In this document: one piece after another, positions 7,401-15,525 of the stretch | Position numbering within the stretch: the first letter of the stretch is position 1 | Layout: each line of letters begins with the position of its first letter | Source: an uncultured Bacillota bacterium | GTDB lineage: Bacteria > Bacillota > Dehalobacteriia > UBA4068 > UBA4997 | Direction: 5' to 3' | Length of the DNA: 35,310 nt | NCBI GenBank assembly: GCA_948907985.1 | Contig: CAQWMM010000022.1 | Span: forward strand, 1-35,310 | Notes under the pieces: generated by a model | What the model saw: the letters and a program-made list of their open reading frames with translations, nothing else | Told to the model about the DNA's origin: nothing | Database searches by the model: none | Program-made: the position numbers and the translations under genes

Positions 7401-10400
7401 AGGAATAACGCTTTGGCTTCCACGCCCACCATCAAATATAAACCAAATTCCAGATAAAGCGCGCCGGCTTTTTGCTCCTTGCTAACCCAACTCTGGCTAT
7501 AAATTGGCCGGTACCGGCTGTAATCATAGAGGAAGAAACCATAAAGTTTCAAATACGGCCCAAGTTCCGTTGTCAAACCAACCGAAATCGCATCCACGCC
7601 GCCAATCGCCGCATACATCTTCAAGCGCACGCCGGCCTTAACGCCCAGCTTGCCCATCACATAGAACTGATAAGCAAAATGTTCGTCCAGCAAATCCATG
7701 GTGCTGCTGCCGGAAGTTGGCTTAAACAGGCCAACCTTGAACCAGAAGTTATAGCGTTTGCCAACCTCATATTCCAGATTGGAGCCAAGGGCAATGTTCA
7801 TATCCGCGCGCACGATAAACTTACCCTGCACGCCTACGCCCACGCCTTTAATATTATAGAACTGGTTAAACATTTCCTTTTCCACCAGTTTAATCCAGTC
7901 GGTTTCTTTCTCCATCATCTCGCTGTATTTATCCAACAGCGCCTGCATACCGTCCAGATATTCGGTAGAAAGTTCCGTGTCGGTGGTTAAGTCCAACATT
8001 CCCATCAACTCGGCGGTAACGTCCGTTTTGTTCAAACGCTCGCCCAGTTCCTGCCATTCTTCTTCATTAATATTACCGTTGGTAACCGCTTCAATCTGTT
8101 CCCAAAGGGCGGCAATATAATTCTCCTGGCCGGGGATTTCCTCAATGCCTTTTTTAATCTCATCTTTAAGTTCGTCAATTTTCTTCAGGGCGTCGCCAAC
8201 GGTATCAAGGCCGCCTTTTATATCGTCCGGCAGACCGGGAATATTGCCCAGTTCCGTTGGATCCTTGGCAAAATCCTGGAACTTCTCCCAAACGTTCTTC
8301 TCTTCCTCGCCCTCGGTAAAGACCTCCGCTTTCAAAGACATCGCCGTGTAGTTGCGTACGTCGACTATCGCGTTAATCTGCACGCCGTTGGGGAAAGGAA
8401 TAAAACCTAAAACTTCCTTATAAACAACTTTAGCCTTGATTGAGGGGGCAACCGCAACTTCTTCCACAAAGGTAGCAGAGAGGTTGATATGCACAGTGCC
8501 CTCCTCGGCGTCCACCTCAAACTCGGCCGCCACGCCAATCGCCGCCTGCACACCGCCATTTTTCTTAAAATGCAGCTGGTCGCCGCTGGTAATCAACTCC
8601 GCCGTCAGTTTAACGTCATCTGAAAGTTCAAAAGTACCGCCAAGATTTAATAGTCTGATCTCCTCATCAGAAAGGGGCTGGCCGTTTTCATCCGTCAGCA
8701 GAAAATCCCGCACATTCATATTATTGCGGAAACCGTCGGTTTTGGTTACCATATCCGCCAGCAGATAAGCGGCTTCTTCGCCAAAATCGCTGGCCTGAAC
8801 CTGCGCCAAAATCTGCCGCTCAATCTCGGCCTTTTCTGCCGGCGTAATGTAATCGTCGCCGTCAATGCCCTCCGCCTCGTCATACAAATCCATGCTTGCC
8901 AAAATAGCCTGACGGCTGGATTTGGCATAGGTAATCGTGCCGTCTTCGGCAACTGCCGTAACCAGGCCAAAATAAACGTCGGCCTCGCTGTTCACACTGT
9001 TCGCGTTAGCATAAATTGAAATAAAATCGCCAACGGACAGTTTGGCTTTAGCGTCCTGTTTGGCATTGTCCGCTGTTACGCCAACAACCTGCGCATAGAT
9101 TGCCTCATCCAGCTGTTCGATATTAATTGTGCCGCTATCGCCGGTGGGCAAAACACCGTCTGCCGCCAGCATGGGGAAGTTATCCGGCACGTCGTAAAGA
9201 TTGGCCTGATCACTCTCTTCCAGCGGCGCGAAGCTGACCGTGCCGCTATTAACACCGGTTACTTTAACATAGACCGCCGGGTCCAGCGCGTCAGCGTTCA
9301 ACTCGCGCTCGTCCGGGCGCACGCCTACATACAGACAAATTATATCGCCCTCGGCGACACCACCGGAATAATTAAACGTGCCAACCATTGCCTTGTCCAC
9401 ATCCGGGAAATCCTCAGCAATTTGTCTGTCGCTTAGCACTTCATATGTTTGGCCGCCAACCTTATAATCAATATCGTCAGTATCCTGGATATATTTAATA
9501 TTCTTATTCATGTTTAGATTGTCCACTTCGTCCATATGAATAGAAAAAGCGGCGGTGCGGATGGTATCCACATCCGGATAATCCGGGTTGACAAAGCACC
9601 AACCCTCGGCCAAATTCAGCTCATAAGAGCAGCCCGGGTTAAAGCCCGCCGGCGCGGAAACGGTATAAGTACCGTCGCCATTGGCGCGCACCGCAATCTC
9701 CACCGGATCGGAGCCGTCTTTCACCGCCAGCGTGGCCGCATGATCCGCCGGCAAATTGCCGGAAATGCGCTTAATAACAAAGGTAATGCCGGCAGGTTGA
9801 TCCATTTGGGCAAAGCTGTCAATCGTTATGCTTTCCTGCTCGCCCAGGCTCTCATATTTGGCGTAAACGTTCATATTGCCCGTTACCGGGTTTTCGGCAT
9901 AGAAAGGCTGCGTTAAGGCCGCGTCGGTGTAATAGCCCGCCAAAATGGCGTTCGCCTTAGAGCTTTTGCCCACCGTCGGCACCGCGCCCAACGCCTGGCC
10001 GCGTTTAGCATAAAGCGTATCAATCAGCCGGTCGCCGTCATAAAAACTCACCGCATAATTGCCGCTGCTGGAGCCGCCGCCATGGCTGCCGCCGCCCCCA
10101 CCGCCGCCGGTGCTCGGCGCGGCCGGCTTAGCCGGGTTGGTCGGATTGGTTGGGGTAGTTGGCGTACTTGGCCGGTTGGGAGTGTTCGGCTCAGCATACC
10201 AAACTTTTACCGCCTGATCCGCCCGGTAGCAAATCATCGCGCACTCGGCGCGGGTAGCAGTGCTGGCCGGATTGAAGCTTTTGCCGTCGCCGTTTAACAG
10301 GCCGACGCTCCAAAGCTTGCGCACCGCGTCTTTGGCCCAGGCGGCAACTTTGTCCAGATCCGCCGGCTCGCCGCTGATATTCTGGCCAGTGGCATAATCC

Positions 10401-10882
10401 ACGCCAAAATTCTCAAAATACTTAACAAAGAACACCGCCATCTGCTGACGTGTCACATTGTCGTTCGGCGAGAATTTGCCCTCGCCGGTGCCCTGCGCGA
10501 TACCATGCTTGGCCGCCCAGGCCACATAGGGGGCGTAATAGGCGCTCGGCGAAACATCGTCGAACGAACTCTGATTTTGATAAGCCGACACGTCCACGCC
10601 GGCCATGCGCCCCAGCACCGTAACGAACATACCGCGCGTCATGGTGCCGTTTGGCTCAAATTGTGTATCGGTTGTGCCGCGGAAAAAATTGTTGGCATAA
10701 ACGTAGAGCACTGCGTTATAATACCAATCGCCGCCCGCCACATCAACAAACGGGTTGCTTACCGCCTGCCCGTCGGAATCCTCGGCCGTCGCCGTTGCCG
10801 CCAGCGCCGATGTTGGCAGCACCGAGAAAACCAGGCAGAAGATTAACAGCAAGCTGATAAATCTTTTGCGCATTGAAAACAT
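4436..10882 (-). CDS. Giant SLH-anchored surface protein (2,148 aa) with InlB-type repeats
   Basis: Begins with a signal peptide (RKRFISLLLIFCLVFSVL, cleavage after ALA near residue 29). Three SLH domains follow (about 42-100, 103-160 and 165-228), anchoring it to cell-wall polymers. A Pro/Thr-rich linker and Gly/Ser run (about 235-280) lead to a beta-grasp repeat of the Listeria-Bacteroides (Flg_new) type. A long middle region of unassigned folds includes an acidic helical stretch. Two more Flg_new repeats lie near 1,510-1,660 (TFDVNGGD...GYTFDGWF and TFNVNGGD...FIGWYT). The C-terminus, after about 1,950, has a GLUG-like beta-helix piece (FRGTFDGNGHTIRGLF). ATG 10882 follows GGAGAG by 6 nt. 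Likely adhesin or structural surface protein; ligand unknown. It is transcribed divergently from the LytTR/kinase pair. Confidence 0.85.
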   Translation of the reverse strand: MFSMRKRFISLLLIFCLVFSVLPTSALAATATAEDSDGQAVSNPFVDVAGGDWYYNAVLYVYANNFFRGTTDTQFEPNGTMTRGMFVTVLGRMAGVDVSAYQNQSSFDDVSPSAYYAPYVAWAAKHGIAQGTGEGKFSPNDNVTRQQMAVFFVKYFENFGVDYATGQNISGEPADLDKVAAWAKDAVRKLWSVGLLNGDGKSFNPASTATRAECAMICYRADQAVKVWYAEPNTPNRPSTPTTPTNPTNPAKPAAPSTGGGGGGGSHGGGSSSGNYAVSFYDGDRLIDTLYAKRGQALGAVPTVGKSSKANAILAGYYTDAALTQPFYAENPVTGNMNVYAKYESLGEQESITIDSFAQMDQPAGITFVIKRISGNLPADHAATLAVKDGSDPVEIAVRANGDGTYTVSAPAGFNPGCSYELNLAEGWCFVNPDYPDVDTIRTAAFSIHMDEVDNLNMNKNIKYIQDTDDIDYKVGGQTYEVLSDRQIAEDFPDVDKAMVGTFNYSGGVAEGDIICLYVGVRPDERELNADALDPAVYVKVTGVNSGTVSFAPLEESDQANLYDVPDNFPMLAADGVLPTGDSGTINIEQLDEAIYAQVVGVTADNAKQDAKAKLSVGDFISIYANANSVNSEADVYFGLVTAVAEDGTITYAKSSRQAILASMDLYDEAEGIDGDDYITPAEKAEIERQILAQVQASDFGEEAAYLLADMVTKTDGFRNNMNVRDFLLTDENGQPLSDEEIRLLNLGGTFELSDDVKLTAELITSGDQLHFKKNGGVQAAIGVAAEFEVDAEEGTVHINLSATFVEEVAVAPSIKAKVVYKEVLGFIPFPNGVQINAIVDVRNYTAMSLKAEVFTEGEEEKNVWEKFQDFAKDPTELGNIPGLPDDIKGGLDTVGDALKKIDELKDEIKKGIEEIPGQENYIAALWEQIEAVTNGNINEEEWQELGERLNKTDVTAELMGMLDLTTDTELSTEYLDGMQALLDKYSEMMEKETDWIKLVEKEMFNQFYNIKGVGVGVQGKFIVRADMNIALGSNLEYEVGKRYNFWFKVGLFKPTSGSSTMDLLDEHFAYQFYVMGKLGVKAGVRLKMYAAIGGVDAISVGLTTELGPYLKLYGFFLYDYSRYRPIYSQSWVSKEQKAGALYLEFGLYLMVGVEAKALFLDYDKDFVDKEYPLLKAGNEKYYHDMNYQPEEGEVVRVINTSPDGVNPASMVLPDELRALKYLDLTSGAQGAEPIDYSNYNFTLSNPNFRLDIAPDNKSAKIVVTHIPDNLRYMPCDLTITYRHNKMPFSNYDMTTTVPLVWTNMTDADLAEFYTATVRVPDGVGGYTGVWSKRVRKNTEFDLPKAEEIRKLLSWNELKYAEGRGYGSQQTEGLSIIDNAGYNFDIAYQTYQLTVAGVQNEDGSTSSRTYEARYGEAFDLADLLGSGANVASEGNYTRFVGLTLGGENFDLNRTVNGKLAQALQGGATAQAEYADDSAEVTFIFTFVNTEQEAPGAASIKVRKGEIPTLTVVENVLAGNGLTMTGISPEVGAVYGDTVYQVVCELPKGDEKTITFDVNGGDALSAEQATIKRPAGSLAGTLPTPTRAGYTFDGWFTDKDTFANAFTETTQVTADITVYAKWTEAVKQEITVTFNVNGGDTLADNTKTVTVGEAYGELPTPEHADAKFSFIGWYTAPDGGEEVGATTIVSATTAHTLYAHWAELITLPREIFDFGARETGTYAKGVEHTVEYTYKAANDIYELLKDTDGNYLLSSFEDVPDLSTFTFKYKRQDDNLLIGSDYVDAPVGAGLYDVTISRPSDKGNDALFAKFEQTYTNVLYVERAVREVPEEGFEIKLLDDCKNGNLARRALTYNYLHIGLVGDSVDDLAPTAKFAYEYTVQFKNPVTRISEDGMLNQLYTNKACTVTVQITNDPNYQDIKGVPTFIRASDQNYDTLYTSRMPQSQWVNHWNFLELSEIQNAVKNGDVIDIDSPAKLAIIANMVNTKENDFKGKTIRLTADIDLYGYMWTPIGKFDSVIDWRIPFRGTFDGNGHTIRGLFISGIQTADANFYPIASLTANLGLFGYCEGAVIKNLTISDALVKAVSTPAILTAGIKDTTIENCIIDQNTILEQDNGGQRGFYSNSEYGNSISDDSKFLGIIRGNNNGQDN

Positions 10883-10935
10883 TTCTGACTCTCCTTTTCT
10901 TGTTCAACTAAAAAATTATTCCCATTTTTTTCTAT

Positions 10936-10963
10936 ATCATATCACATCTCTTTAATCCGTTAA
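10936..10963 (-). promoter_or_regulatory. Probable promoter of the large surface-protein gene
   Basis: On the minus strand: TTAACG (10963-10958), 16-bp spacer, TATGAT (10941-10936). It is off-consensus, as expected of an activator-dependent promoter, and has the direct repeats about 12 bp upstream. Confidence 0.45.
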
Positions 10964-10975
10964 CAAAAAAGGTAC

Positions 10976-11006
10976 GAAATGCAGGATTAGGGGAACAAAT
11001 TGCAGG
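10976..11006. promoter_or_regulatory. Direct-repeat operator candidate beside the LytTR gene
   Basis: GAAATGCAGG (10976-10985) and AAATTGCAGG (10997-11006): TGCAGG recurs at 21 bp. It resembles the repeats at 2740-2770 and 4337-4367, with the same distance to the -35 box. It lies between the divergent surface-protein and regulator genes, so both could be controlled. Confidence 0.5.
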
Positions 11007-11015
11007 CGCTTTTTA

Positions 11016-11044
11016 TTTCCTTAAATTATTTTTTGTGTTATAAT
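11016..11044 (+). promoter_or_regulatory. Possible promoter of the LytTR/kinase operon
   Basis: A perfect TATAAT (11039-11044), but at 17 bp upstream only TTTCCT (11016-11021). A poor -35 next to the direct repeats would fit autoregulation. Confidence 0.4.
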
Positions 11045-11093
11045 TATGATGGATTGTTTTTTCTGCCGCAGGCTGAACAAGGGAGGATCAGTT

Positions 11094-11813
11094 GTGTATA
11101 TCGCCATATGTGATGATGAGCCACAGGCTCTGCATACTTTGCAAACAATGCTTAGCGAATGGGGGCGGCAGCGCCATGCCATGCTGCGCTACCAGCAATT
11201 CAGCAACCCGGTGGAAATGCTGGCGCAGGCTCGGCAGCAGCATTTTACGGTGTATTTTTTGGATGTTTTAATGCCCGGCCTAAATGGCATAACCACCGCC
11301 CAGGAAATCCGCAGCTTTGATGATACGGCGGAGATTGTCTTCATCACCAACACCACCGAGTTTGCCTATGCCAGCTATGGCGTGCGCGCGCTCAATTATT
11401 TGCTGAAGCCAATCCAACAGGAGGCGCTGTTTAAGCTGCTGGATAAAATATATTTGCAGGAACAGCAGCCTCCGGAAGGGCTGATGCTGAAAACCGGCGC
11501 CACCCTAATCCGCGTGCCCTTTGCCAATCTGGTTTATGTAGAGGTTATCCGCAAACACCTTTATTTCCATTTAAACAATAACGATGTGCGCGAGGTTATG
11601 GGCGCGCTGAAAGATTATGAAAACCTGCTGCTGGCCCGGCCGGAGTTTATGCGCGTGCACCGTTCATACATTGTTAATATGCTGCAAGCGGCGGAATTTG
11701 CTCCCACCTGTATCCGCACCTTTACCGGCGAAATTTTACCCGTATCCCGAACCCTTTATCCCCAGTTGCAAAAGGATTACATTAGGCTGCTCTTTGAGCA
11801 AAGGGAGGAGTAA
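11094..11813 (+). CDS. LytTR-family response regulator
   Basis: A 239-residue AgrA/LytR-type regulator. The receiver domain (about 1-120) has the acidic pair at 8-9, phosphoacceptor Asp57 in FLDVLMPGLNG, and TNTTEFA and LLKPI further on. The LytTR DNA-binding domain (about 133-235) shows VYVEVIRKHLYFH and FMRVHRSYIVN. I chose GTG 11094 because GGGAGG lies 7 nt upstream; an earlier in-frame ATG at 11046 would add residues with no homology and has no ribosome-binding site. It is followed 2 bp later by its kinase. It faces the giant surface-protein gene across a 211-bp region holding a paired direct repeat, its probable target. Confidence 0.92.
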   Translation: MYIAICDDEPQALHTLQTMLSEWGRQRHAMLRYQQFSNPVEMLAQARQQHFTVYFLDVLMPGLNGITTAQEIRSFDDTAEIVFITNTTEFAYASYGVRALNYLLKPIQQEALFKLLDKIYLQEQQPPEGLMLKTGATLIRVPFANLVYVEVIRKHLYFHLNNNDVREVMGALKDYENLLLARPEFMRVHRSYIVNMLQAAEFAPTCIRTFTGEILPVSRTLYPQLQKDYIRLLFEQREE

Positions 11814-11815
11814 AA

Positions 11816-13171
11816 ATGGATTTTTTAACTGGCCTCAGCGTATTTAATTATGGCTTGGTAACCATCTATGGCGTGTTTATCAGCCTGTCTATCGCCTGCG
11901 GCCAAATCAGCCGTCGGGAAAAAAACATTGCGGCGCTGCTCTGCCCGATTTTTCTGCTGCTGCAAACCCCTTGCTGGCTGACTTTGGGGGTAGCGACAAC
12001 CAAACAGTTATATCCATTTCTTGTCCATTTGCCGCTGTTTCTAACCTTGGTGCTCTGGCTGAAAAAACCGCCGAGTATTTCGCTTATCAGCATCACTATC
12101 GCCTATTTATGCTGCCAACTGCCGCGCTTTATCAACATACTTACCACCGCTTTCAGCGATTCCGCCCTGCTAGGAGAGTTTGCCTATACCCTGTCGATTG
12201 TGCCAATCTATATACTGCTGCAAAGGTTTTTCACCCCGGCCGCGCATAACGCCATGACGGATTCTCGCCAATCGCTGCTGCTTTTTGGCAGCCTGCCGAT
12301 ATTGTATTATCTGTTTGATTATATCACTGTAATTTACACCAATGTGCTTTATACGGCCAACAAAGCGCTGATTGAAGCCATGCCCTCCATGCTGATTCTC
12401 TTTTATGTGCTTTTCCTCACCGTCTACCGCCATCAGTTGCAGCAGCGCAGCCAAACCGAGCTGCAAAACTCCATTCTTAAAGAACAGCTTAAACAGGCCG
12501 AAAAGGAAATGACCTCTCTGCACCGCGCCGAAACCCAGTCGGCCATCTACCGGCATGATATGCGCCATCACCTGGCCGTGATCGACGGCTTTTTAACCGC
12601 CGACCAAACAGCTAAAGCCCAGGAATATATCAAAGCAGTGCAGGCGGATATTCAGGCCATCACCATTAAGCGGTTTTGTAACAACGAATTAATCAATCTG
12701 CTCTGCTCATCCTTTACTGATAAAGCCGAAGGCCTGGGCGTTCAGCTGTCTGTCCAGGCCGGCCTGCCTCCCCAGCTGCCCCTTTCCGATACGGAGCTTT
12801 GCAGCATCCTTTCCAACAGCCTGGAAAACGCGCTTAATGCCGCCGCCCAAATGGAGAATAGCCAAGACAAATGGGTTTCGCTCTATTGCAGCGTCCGCCT
12901 GAACAAACTGCTGATTGAAATTAAAAACCCCTACTCCGGCCTAATTACAATCCAGGATGGCCTGCCCATAACTAATAGAGAAAATCATGGCCATGGCTGC
13001 CGCAGTATCCGAACAATTACCCAGAAAAACAACGGAATCTGTTTATTTGACGCCCAGAACGGCATTTTCACCCTCTGTATCGCCCTGCCAATGCAGAGTT
13101 TCACAGGCCAAACAGGAACACCCGGCCCCAATATTGGGGGGGGGGGGGATAAGCGCTACTTTTGGTTTTAA
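11816..13171 (+). CDS. AgrC-like GHKL sensor histidine kinase
   Basis: A 451-residue membrane kinase. About six hydrophobic segments (residues 1-205) are followed by a coiled-coil linker, the phosphoacceptor motif YRHDMRHHL near 245-253 and a GHKL ATPase domain (NSLENALNAA N-box; GHGCRSI G-box). It pairs with the LytTR regulator just upstream. Such kinases often sense cyclic peptides, but no agrB/agrD-like genes are visible here, so the ligand is unknown. The last residues are encoded through a run of 13 G (13136-13148). The frame as given ends in DKRYFWF; changes of one base would alter only this tail, which lies after the catalytic domain. ATG 11816 follows GGGAGGAG. Confidence 0.9.
   Translation: MDFLTGLSVFNYGLVTIYGVFISLSIACGQISRREKNIAALLCPIFLLLQTPCWLTLGVATTKQLYPFLVHLPLFLTLVLWLKKPPSISLISITIAYLCCQLPRFINILTTAFSDSALLGEFAYTLSIVPIYILLQRFFTPAAHNAMTDSRQSLLLFGSLPILYYLFDYITVIYTNVLYTANKALIEAMPSMLILFYVLFLTVYRHQLQQRSQTELQNSILKEQLKQAEKEMTSLHRAETQSAIYRHDMRHHLAVIDGFLTADQTAKAQEYIKAVQADIQAITIKRFCNNELINLLCSSFTDKAEGLGVQLSVQAGLPPQLPLSDTELCSILSNSLENALNAAAQMENSQDKWVSLYCSVRLNKLLIEIKNPYSGLITIQDGLPITNRENHGHGCRSIRTITQKNNGICLFDAQNGIFTLCIALPMQSFTGQTGTPGPNIGGGGDKRYFWF
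13136..13148 (+). repeat. G13 homopolymer in the 3' end of the kinase gene
   Basis: Thirteen consecutive G, the first four being the right arm of the palindrome CCCCAATATTGGGG. Loss of one G gives a different 12-residue tail; gain of one gives an immediate stop. Confidence 0.85.
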
Positions 13172-13416
13172 ACCCACCGCTTAGCACAATTTTTGCAGTT
13201 TTCCCTGACTATAATCCACTATCAGTTTCAGCCGCCATAATAACAACATCAATTTCTGGTATCTTCCAATTTCTGGTATCTTCTCATTTTTTCTATATCC
13301 ATAATTTTCTCATCTAACCCACAGATTATAATCCAATCCCTGTATCAAACCAGTTACAATCATCTATATACCAAAAAGCCCGGCCTTTTTTGGCTGGGCT
13401 TTTTGCTTAATATCTC
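13172..13416. other. Non-coding gap between the convergent kinase and prfH genes
   Basis: Holds a 17-bp tandem repeat (AATTTCTGGTATCTTCC at 13251-13267, repeated at 13268-13284 with one change) and the bidirectional terminator at 13373-13404. No ORF or RNA gene is evident. Confidence 0.6.
13373..13404. terminator. Bidirectional terminator between the kinase and prfH
   Basis: AAAAAGCCCGGCC pairs with GGCTGGGCTTTTT (one mismatch) around a T-rich loop, with T tracts on both strands. It serves the two convergent transcripts. Confidence 0.85.
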
Positions 13417-14001
13417 CTATTCAAAATTCAATCCTCTAAACACCCTTTGGGCGTTGCCGCGCTCCAGACCGGTATGACAACGCCAGTTAGTGTTTTTCAC
13501 CGCCGCCTGCTGCCGATTGTTTCGCTGTACAGCCAACTTACGCAGACGGTTCAACGCCTTTTGCTTGTTGGCGTACTGACTGCGCTCCTCCGTACACTCC
13601 ACCACATCGCCGGTCGGTGGATAAACAGCGCGCACCCCACTGGCCACCTTATTCACATTCTGGCCGCCCTTGCCGCCGCAATGAAAAGTGCTATACACCA
13701 CTTTTTCAGCCTGAAAATCCGCTACTGCCGGTTCCTCGGCACAAATTTGAAAATCCAAAAACCAGTTCTTGCGCCGATGTGCCGGACGATAAGGACTGCG
13801 GCATATCCATTGAATTGAGCCGACATAAGCGGATAAATCCTGCGGCGAAGCAAAACGCACCGAGCGATAAGTGCCCTCGTTATAACCGGCAGAACAATCC
13901 AATACCTCCACCTGATAATGCCGCTGCAACCAGGCCAAAAACTTAGCCACGCCCAATTCACATTCCGCCGGCCCCTGGCCGGAGCTAATCTGATAAAGCA
14001 T
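13417..14001 (-). CDS. prfH: Peptide chain release factor homologue PrfH
   Basis: A 194-residue class I release-factor-like protein. It carries the peptidyl-tRNA hydrolysis motif GGQ at 112-114 (HCGGKGGQNVNKVASGVRA) and a basic tail, but lacks the N-terminal and stop-codon-reading domains of RF1/RF2. It overlaps the end of rtcB (TGATG). PrfH is typically found beside an rtcB gene, and the pair is reported to act on ribosomes damaged in the decoding centre: PrfH releases the stalled peptide and RtcB reseals the rRNA. The gene context here supports that assignment. Confidence 0.9.
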   Translation of the reverse strand: MLYQISSGQGPAECELGVAKFLAWLQRHYQVEVLDCSAGYNEGTYRSVRFASPQDLSAYVGSIQWICRSPYRPAHRRKNWFLDFQICAEEPAVADFQAEKVVYSTFHCGGKGGQNVNKVASGVRAVYPPTGDVVECTEERSQYANKQKALNRLRKLAVQRNNRQQAAVKNTNWRCHTGLERGNAQRVFRGLNFE

Positions 14002-15104
14002 CAGCCCTCACCTCCGGCCTTAAAATTGTAAACCGTCTGCCAACGCTCCAGCACCTCCACCGTCGGCTCAACCTGCGCCAAAATGCTTGCCGCCGGCTTG
14101 TAGGCCATTGGGCTTTCATCAATGGTGCCCCGGCTGACCGAAGTGCTGAAAATGCCGCGCATCTCCTGCTTATACTGCGTGAGCGTAAAGGATTGCCGGG
14201 CTTCGGCGCGGCTAAGCAGCCGCCCTGCCCCGTGCGGCGCGGAAAAGTTCCACTCCGGGTTACCCTTGCCCCGGCAAAGCAGACAGCCGTCGCGCATATT
14301 CAGCGGAATAACCAGCAGCTCCCCAGCCTGCGCCGAAACCGCGCCCTTGCGCAAAATCCGATTTTCCACGTCAATGTAATTATGAATGGTATCGATTTGC
14401 TCCTGACAAGCAAACTTCATACCCCGGCAGATTTCATCGGCAATCGCCCGGCGGTTCAAAGCGGCAAAACGCTGAGCAATCGCCATATCCCAAAGGTAAT
14501 TTTCCAGCAGACCGCCGGCGGCATAGGCCAATTCATAAGCAGTGCCCGGCGCAGATTGGCGGAAAGCCGCCTCCTGATAATATTCCGCCACCTCCACGCC
14601 CAAATGGCGGCTGCCGGAATGGATCAGCAGCCAAAAATTGCCCTGCCCGTCTTTATCCAGCTCAATGAAATGATTGCCGCCGCCCAGGCTGCCGATACTG
14701 CGCAAAGCCTTGGGCTGCTGCACATGGCGCAGGCAGCACAGCTGCTCCAGCCCGGCCTGCTCCGCCAGCTGGTGCGTCTTTTGTCGAATTGACCGGCCGG
14801 CCGGTACGCGCTCCTTAATCAGCTTATCCAGCTTGCCAAGCTCCGGCCGGCGCCGCCCCACCTTGCAGGCCAATATACCGCAGCCAATATCCACGCCCAC
14901 CAAACCGGGTATCACATAATCGCCAACCGTCATTGTGGTGCCAACCGCACAGCCCTTGCCGGCGTGCACGTCCGGCATAATTCTGATTTGGCAGCCATGC
15001 GCCGCTGGGCTGGCGCAAAGCGCTTTCAGCAGCCCCTCCGCGCCGCTGTCGATACTATCGCTGAAAACCAGCGCGGTATTGTTTGTATTAGTTATTTCAA
15101 TCAT
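14001..15104 (-). CDS. rtcB: RNA ligase RtcB (short, PrfH-associated type)
   Basis: A GTP- and Mn2+-dependent ligase joining 2',3'-cyclic-phosphate (or 3'-phosphate) and 5'-OH RNA ends. Metal-site motifs are seen at MPDVHAGKG (Asp45, His47), VDIGCG (Asp72, Cys75), GGGNHFIEL near 141-149 and HSGSRHLG near 162-169. The guanylylated His is His291 in APHGAGR. At 367 residues it is shorter than the stand-alone type. ATG 15104 follows AGAAAGGG. It precedes prfH with a start/stop overlap, so the two are translationally coupled. Confidence 0.93.
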   Translation of the reverse strand: MIEITNTNNTALVFSDSIDSGAEGLLKALCASPAAHGCQIRIMPDVHAGKGCAVGTTMTVGDYVIPGLVGVDIGCGILACKVGRRRPELGKLDKLIKERVPAGRSIRQKTHQLAEQAGLEQLCCLRHVQQPKALRSIGSLGGGNHFIELDKDGQGNFWLLIHSGSRHLGVEVAEYYQEAAFRQSAPGTAYELAYAAGGLLENYLWDMAIAQRFAALNRRAIADEICRGMKFACQEQIDTIHNYIDVENRILRKGAVSAQAGELLVIPLNMRDGCLLCRGKGNPEWNFSAPHGAGRLLSRAEARQSFTLTQYKQEMRGIFSTSVSRGTIDESPMAYKPAASILAQVEPTVEVLERWQTVYNFKAGGEG

Positions 15105-15121
15105 TTATTCCCTTTCTCTTT

Positions 15122-15190
15122 TTATAAAAGCAACTTATATTTCTCCTCCGTTGTTCTGATTTTAAGATTGTTTCTATAAAATTTGGTCAT
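15122..15190 (-). CDS. Possible leader peptide (22 aa) ahead of rtcB-prfH
   Basis: A 22-codon ORF, ATG at 15190, with AAAAAGGAGGCTGATTGCC directly upstream: the best ribosome-binding site in this operon. It ends 17 nt before the rtcB start, and the rtcB ribosome-binding site lies in the gap. The peptide (begins MTKFYRNNLKIRTTEE, ends KLLL) is basic and resembles nothing I know. A hairpin GGAAG/CTTCC lies upstream at 15223-15239. It could be a translated leader sensing ribosome damage, or a small protein. The strong site supports translation; the function is speculation. Confidence 0.5.
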   Translation of the reverse strand: MTKFYRNNLKIRTTEEKYKLLL

Positions 15191-15383
15191 GGCAATCAGC
15201 CTCCTTTTTGAATTTATAATTGGAAGTTTTTTCTTCCCACAATAATATACAATTTCCGCTGGAAAAAAATTGCACTTTTTATAGCCAAAAGATATTGCGG
15301 ATTATACAGCAACAGCCAGCAGCTTGATTTATCCGCATAGGGGTCAAAATGGGGTCAAATAACCCACTTTTAACACATAAAAT

Positions 15384-15426
15384 AAGCCCAGCCAAAACCT
15401 TAATCTATCGGTTTAGCTGGGCTTTT
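15384..15426 (+). terminator. Terminator hairpin in the rtcB-tRNA gap
   Basis: AAGCCCAGC pairs with GCTGGGCTT, with an inner AAACC/GGTTT helix, ending in TTTT on the plus strand. No plus-strand gene is seen upstream within 15191-15383. That gap also holds a short direct repeat GGGGTCAAA (15341-15357) of unknown meaning. Confidence 0.6.
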
Positions 15427-15488
15427 AACTGGTTGCGGATAATTAAAAATCCGCGTATCCGGGCATTTTTAGCCAAAAATAGCATAAA

Positions 15489-15518
15489 AAACAGAACCAC
15501 TAAATTAGCAGTTCTGTT
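15489..15518 (-). terminator. Terminator of the initiator tRNA gene
   Basis: On the minus strand AACAGAAC pairs with GTTCTGTT, followed by a T run, beginning 8 nt past the tRNA CCA end. Confidence 0.85.
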
Positions 15519-15525
15519 TGTAAAA

